Positions 62,851 to 64,000 of a stretch of 64,000 bases of DNA are shown here, piece by piece (the stretch's first letter is position 1; each line of letters opens with the position of its first letter). The position numbers were made by a program, and so were the translations under genes. The notes under the pieces were generated by a model. The model was given only the letters and a program-made list of their open reading frames with translations, was not told the DNA's origin and searched no databases. Origin of the DNA: Methylophaga sp. OBS4 (lineage in GTDB: Bacteria; Pseudomonadota; Gammaproteobacteria; Nitrosococcales; Methylophagaceae); contig NZ_JAPDMV010000016.1 in assembly GCF_026319305.1 (NCBI RefSeq), positions 1-64,000 on the forward strand, in the 5' to 3' direction.

Positions 62851-64000
62851 ATGAAAGTACGCGCACAATTCGCTTTTGTTTTTAATTTGGACAAATGCAT
62901 TGGCTGCCACACTTGCTCGGTAACCTGCAAGAATGTCTGGACCAATCGTAAAGGTGTTGAATATGCCTGGTTCAATAATGTTGAATCCAAGCCCGGCATC
63001 GGCTATCCCAAGCAATGGGAAAATCAGGAAAAATGGAAGGGCGGCTGGGAGCTGAAAAACGGCAAGCTGGAACTTAAGTCCGGCAGCCGTGCCTCGAAGC
63101 TAAAGAACATCTTCGCCAACCCCGACCTGCCAGAGATTGATGACTACTACGAGCCGTTCAGTTACGACTATGCCCATCTGAAAAAAGCACCTCTGTCCGA
63201 GGCCGCGCCGACCGCACGGCCTATCTCGCAGATAACGGGCAAGTCGATGGAAAAAATCACTTGGGGTCCAAACTGGGAAGACGATCTGGCTGGCGAGTAT
63301 GCCAAGCGCAGCCAGGATCAGAACATGAACAACATCCAAAAAGAGATGTATGGACAGTTTGAAAATACTTTCCACATGTACTTACCCCGTATCTGCAATC
63401 ACTGTCTCAATCCGGCCTGCGTTGCCTCCTGTCCTTCCGGTTCGATGTACAAACGGGAAGAAGATGGCATCGTACTGGTGGATCAGGACAAGTGTCGCGG
63501 TTGGCGCATGTGTGTAAGTTCTTGCCCGTATAAAAAAGTGTTTTACAACTGGGAATCAGGAAAAGCGGAAAAATGCGTCGGTTGTTATCCTCGCGTCGAA
63601 TCCGGCATGCCGACGGTTTGCTCCGAATCCTGTGTTGGTCGTATCCGTTACAACGGCATCATGCTGTATGACGCTGACCGCATTGAAGAACTGGCAAGCG
63701 TAAGTGACGAGGAAGATTTGTACGAGGCGCAATGCCGTATATTCCTCGATCCGAACGATCCAGAAGTGATTGCAGCAGCTCGTGCAGAAGGCATTAATGA
63801 CGACTGGATAGAAGCAGCACGCAAATCACCGATCTGGAAGATGGCTATGGACTGGAAGATCGCTTTTCCCATCCATCCGGAATTTCGTACGCTGCCAATG
63901 GTGTGGTATGTACCGCCACTGTCACCAGTGCAGTCGCAGCTTGATCAGGGAAATCTGCCAGTCGGACCGGACGGTGCTATTCCGCTGGCTGGTTCTATGC
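62851..64000 (+). CDS. narH: Respiratory nitrate reductase beta subunit NarH (3' end outside window)
   Basis: 383 residues are visible before the window ends. Cluster ligands include Cys16, Cys19, Cys22 and Cys26 (CIGCHTCSVTC), CNHCLNPACVASCP, CRGWRMCVSSCP and CVGCYPRVESG ... CSESC. Trp in CRGWRMC replaces a Cys, giving the 3Fe-4S cluster as in other NarH. It passes electrons from NarI to NarG. GGAG is 6 nt before the ATG. narJ and narI would be expected next. Confidence 0.97.
   Translation, partial: MKVRAQFAFVFNLDKCIGCHTCSVTCKNVWTNRKGVEYAWFNNVESKPGIGYPKQWENQEKWKGGWELKNGKLELKSGSRASKLKNIFANPDLPEIDDYYEPFSYDYAHLKKAPLSEAAPTARPISQITGKSMEKITWGPNWEDDLAGEYAKRSQDQNMNNIQKEMYGQFENTFHMYLPRICNHCLNPACVASCPSGSMYKREEDGIVLVDQDKCRGWRMCVSSCPYKKVFYNWESGKAEKCVGCYPRVESGMPTVCSESCVGRIRYNGIMLYDADRIEELASVSDEEDLYEAQCRIFLDPNDPEVIAAARAEGINDDWIEAARKSPIWKMAMDWKIAFPIHPEFRTLPMVWYVPPLSPVQSQLDQGNLPVGPDGAIPLAGSM

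Noticed and set aside
1-64000. CRISPR arrays, intact insertion sequences, complete tRNAs or rRNAs
   Set aside because: None was seen on reading both strands; only the tRNA-like fragment near 4404 and small repeats were found.

Overview
The window looks like chromosomal DNA of a gammaproteobacterium, plausibly a methylotroph or methanotroph of the Methylococcales type. The case is circumstantial: a free-standing pqqA (PQQ precursor peptide), a two-subunit pyruvate carboxylase with a divergent LysR regulator as in pseudomonads, respiratory nitrate reductase under a NarX/NarL pair, NnrS, a complete Tad pilus locus, and moderate G+C with Shine-Dalgarno starts throughout. No rRNA, complete tRNA, CRISPR array, phage or intact transposon was seen.

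Layout. 1-4134: end of a cytochrome P450, an unknown membrane protein, NnrS, and an OhrR/MarR-type regulator divergent from a small secreted protein, with paired operators between them. 4134-6468: a tRNA 3'-end-like fragment plus terminator, then an Amt-family protein without recognisable twin histidines. 6469-13867: a minus-strand surface cluster (secreted protein, terminator, outer-membrane barrel, FN3-like secreted protein, ECF sigma, anti-sigma, subtilisin-like protease). 14225-14586: orphan pqqA, terminator and a small membrane protein. 15000-17226: sigma-70-like promoter, 30-residue peptide ORF, OmpA lipoprotein, TolC-like protein, terminator. 17473-20629: Tpx, an unknown protein, and a second subtilisin-like protease with a DUF4168-like partner. 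20922-24027: acetolactate-synthase-like enzyme with an aldehyde dehydrogenase. 24112-30669: orphan MotB-like protein, diguanylate cyclase, CHASE-PAS-GGDEF-EAL protein, HDOD protein. 30651-38122: small membrane protein, Slp-like lipoprotein, phosphoribosyltransferase, class I FBP aldolase, PycB, PycA, LysR. 38466-49272: Tad/Flp pilus locus (flp, prepilin peptidase, tadE, rcpC, rcpA, tadZ, tadA, tadB, tadC, tadD, DUF3613, tadG), ending against a convergent diguanylate cyclase. 50659 to the end: moaA, a DGC-type zinc protein, narX, narL, a repeat-bearing gap, two narK genes, narG and the start of narH.

How the parts fit. The right end is an anaerobic nitrate respiration module: a perfect FNR-type box before narX, a nitrate two-component system, two transporters, the reductase, and MoaA for its molybdenum cofactor. 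NnrS on the left would suit nitrosative stress. Three GGDEF proteins, a MotB-like protein and the Tad pilus indicate control of surface attachment. The least explained system is the sigma/anti-sigma/protease/outer-membrane cluster. Its anti-sigma factor ends in a domain resembling a protease propeptide and its gene overlaps the protease gene by 4 bp, suggesting a dedicated proteolysis-linked envelope signalling circuit. A paralogous protease lies about 11 kb away.
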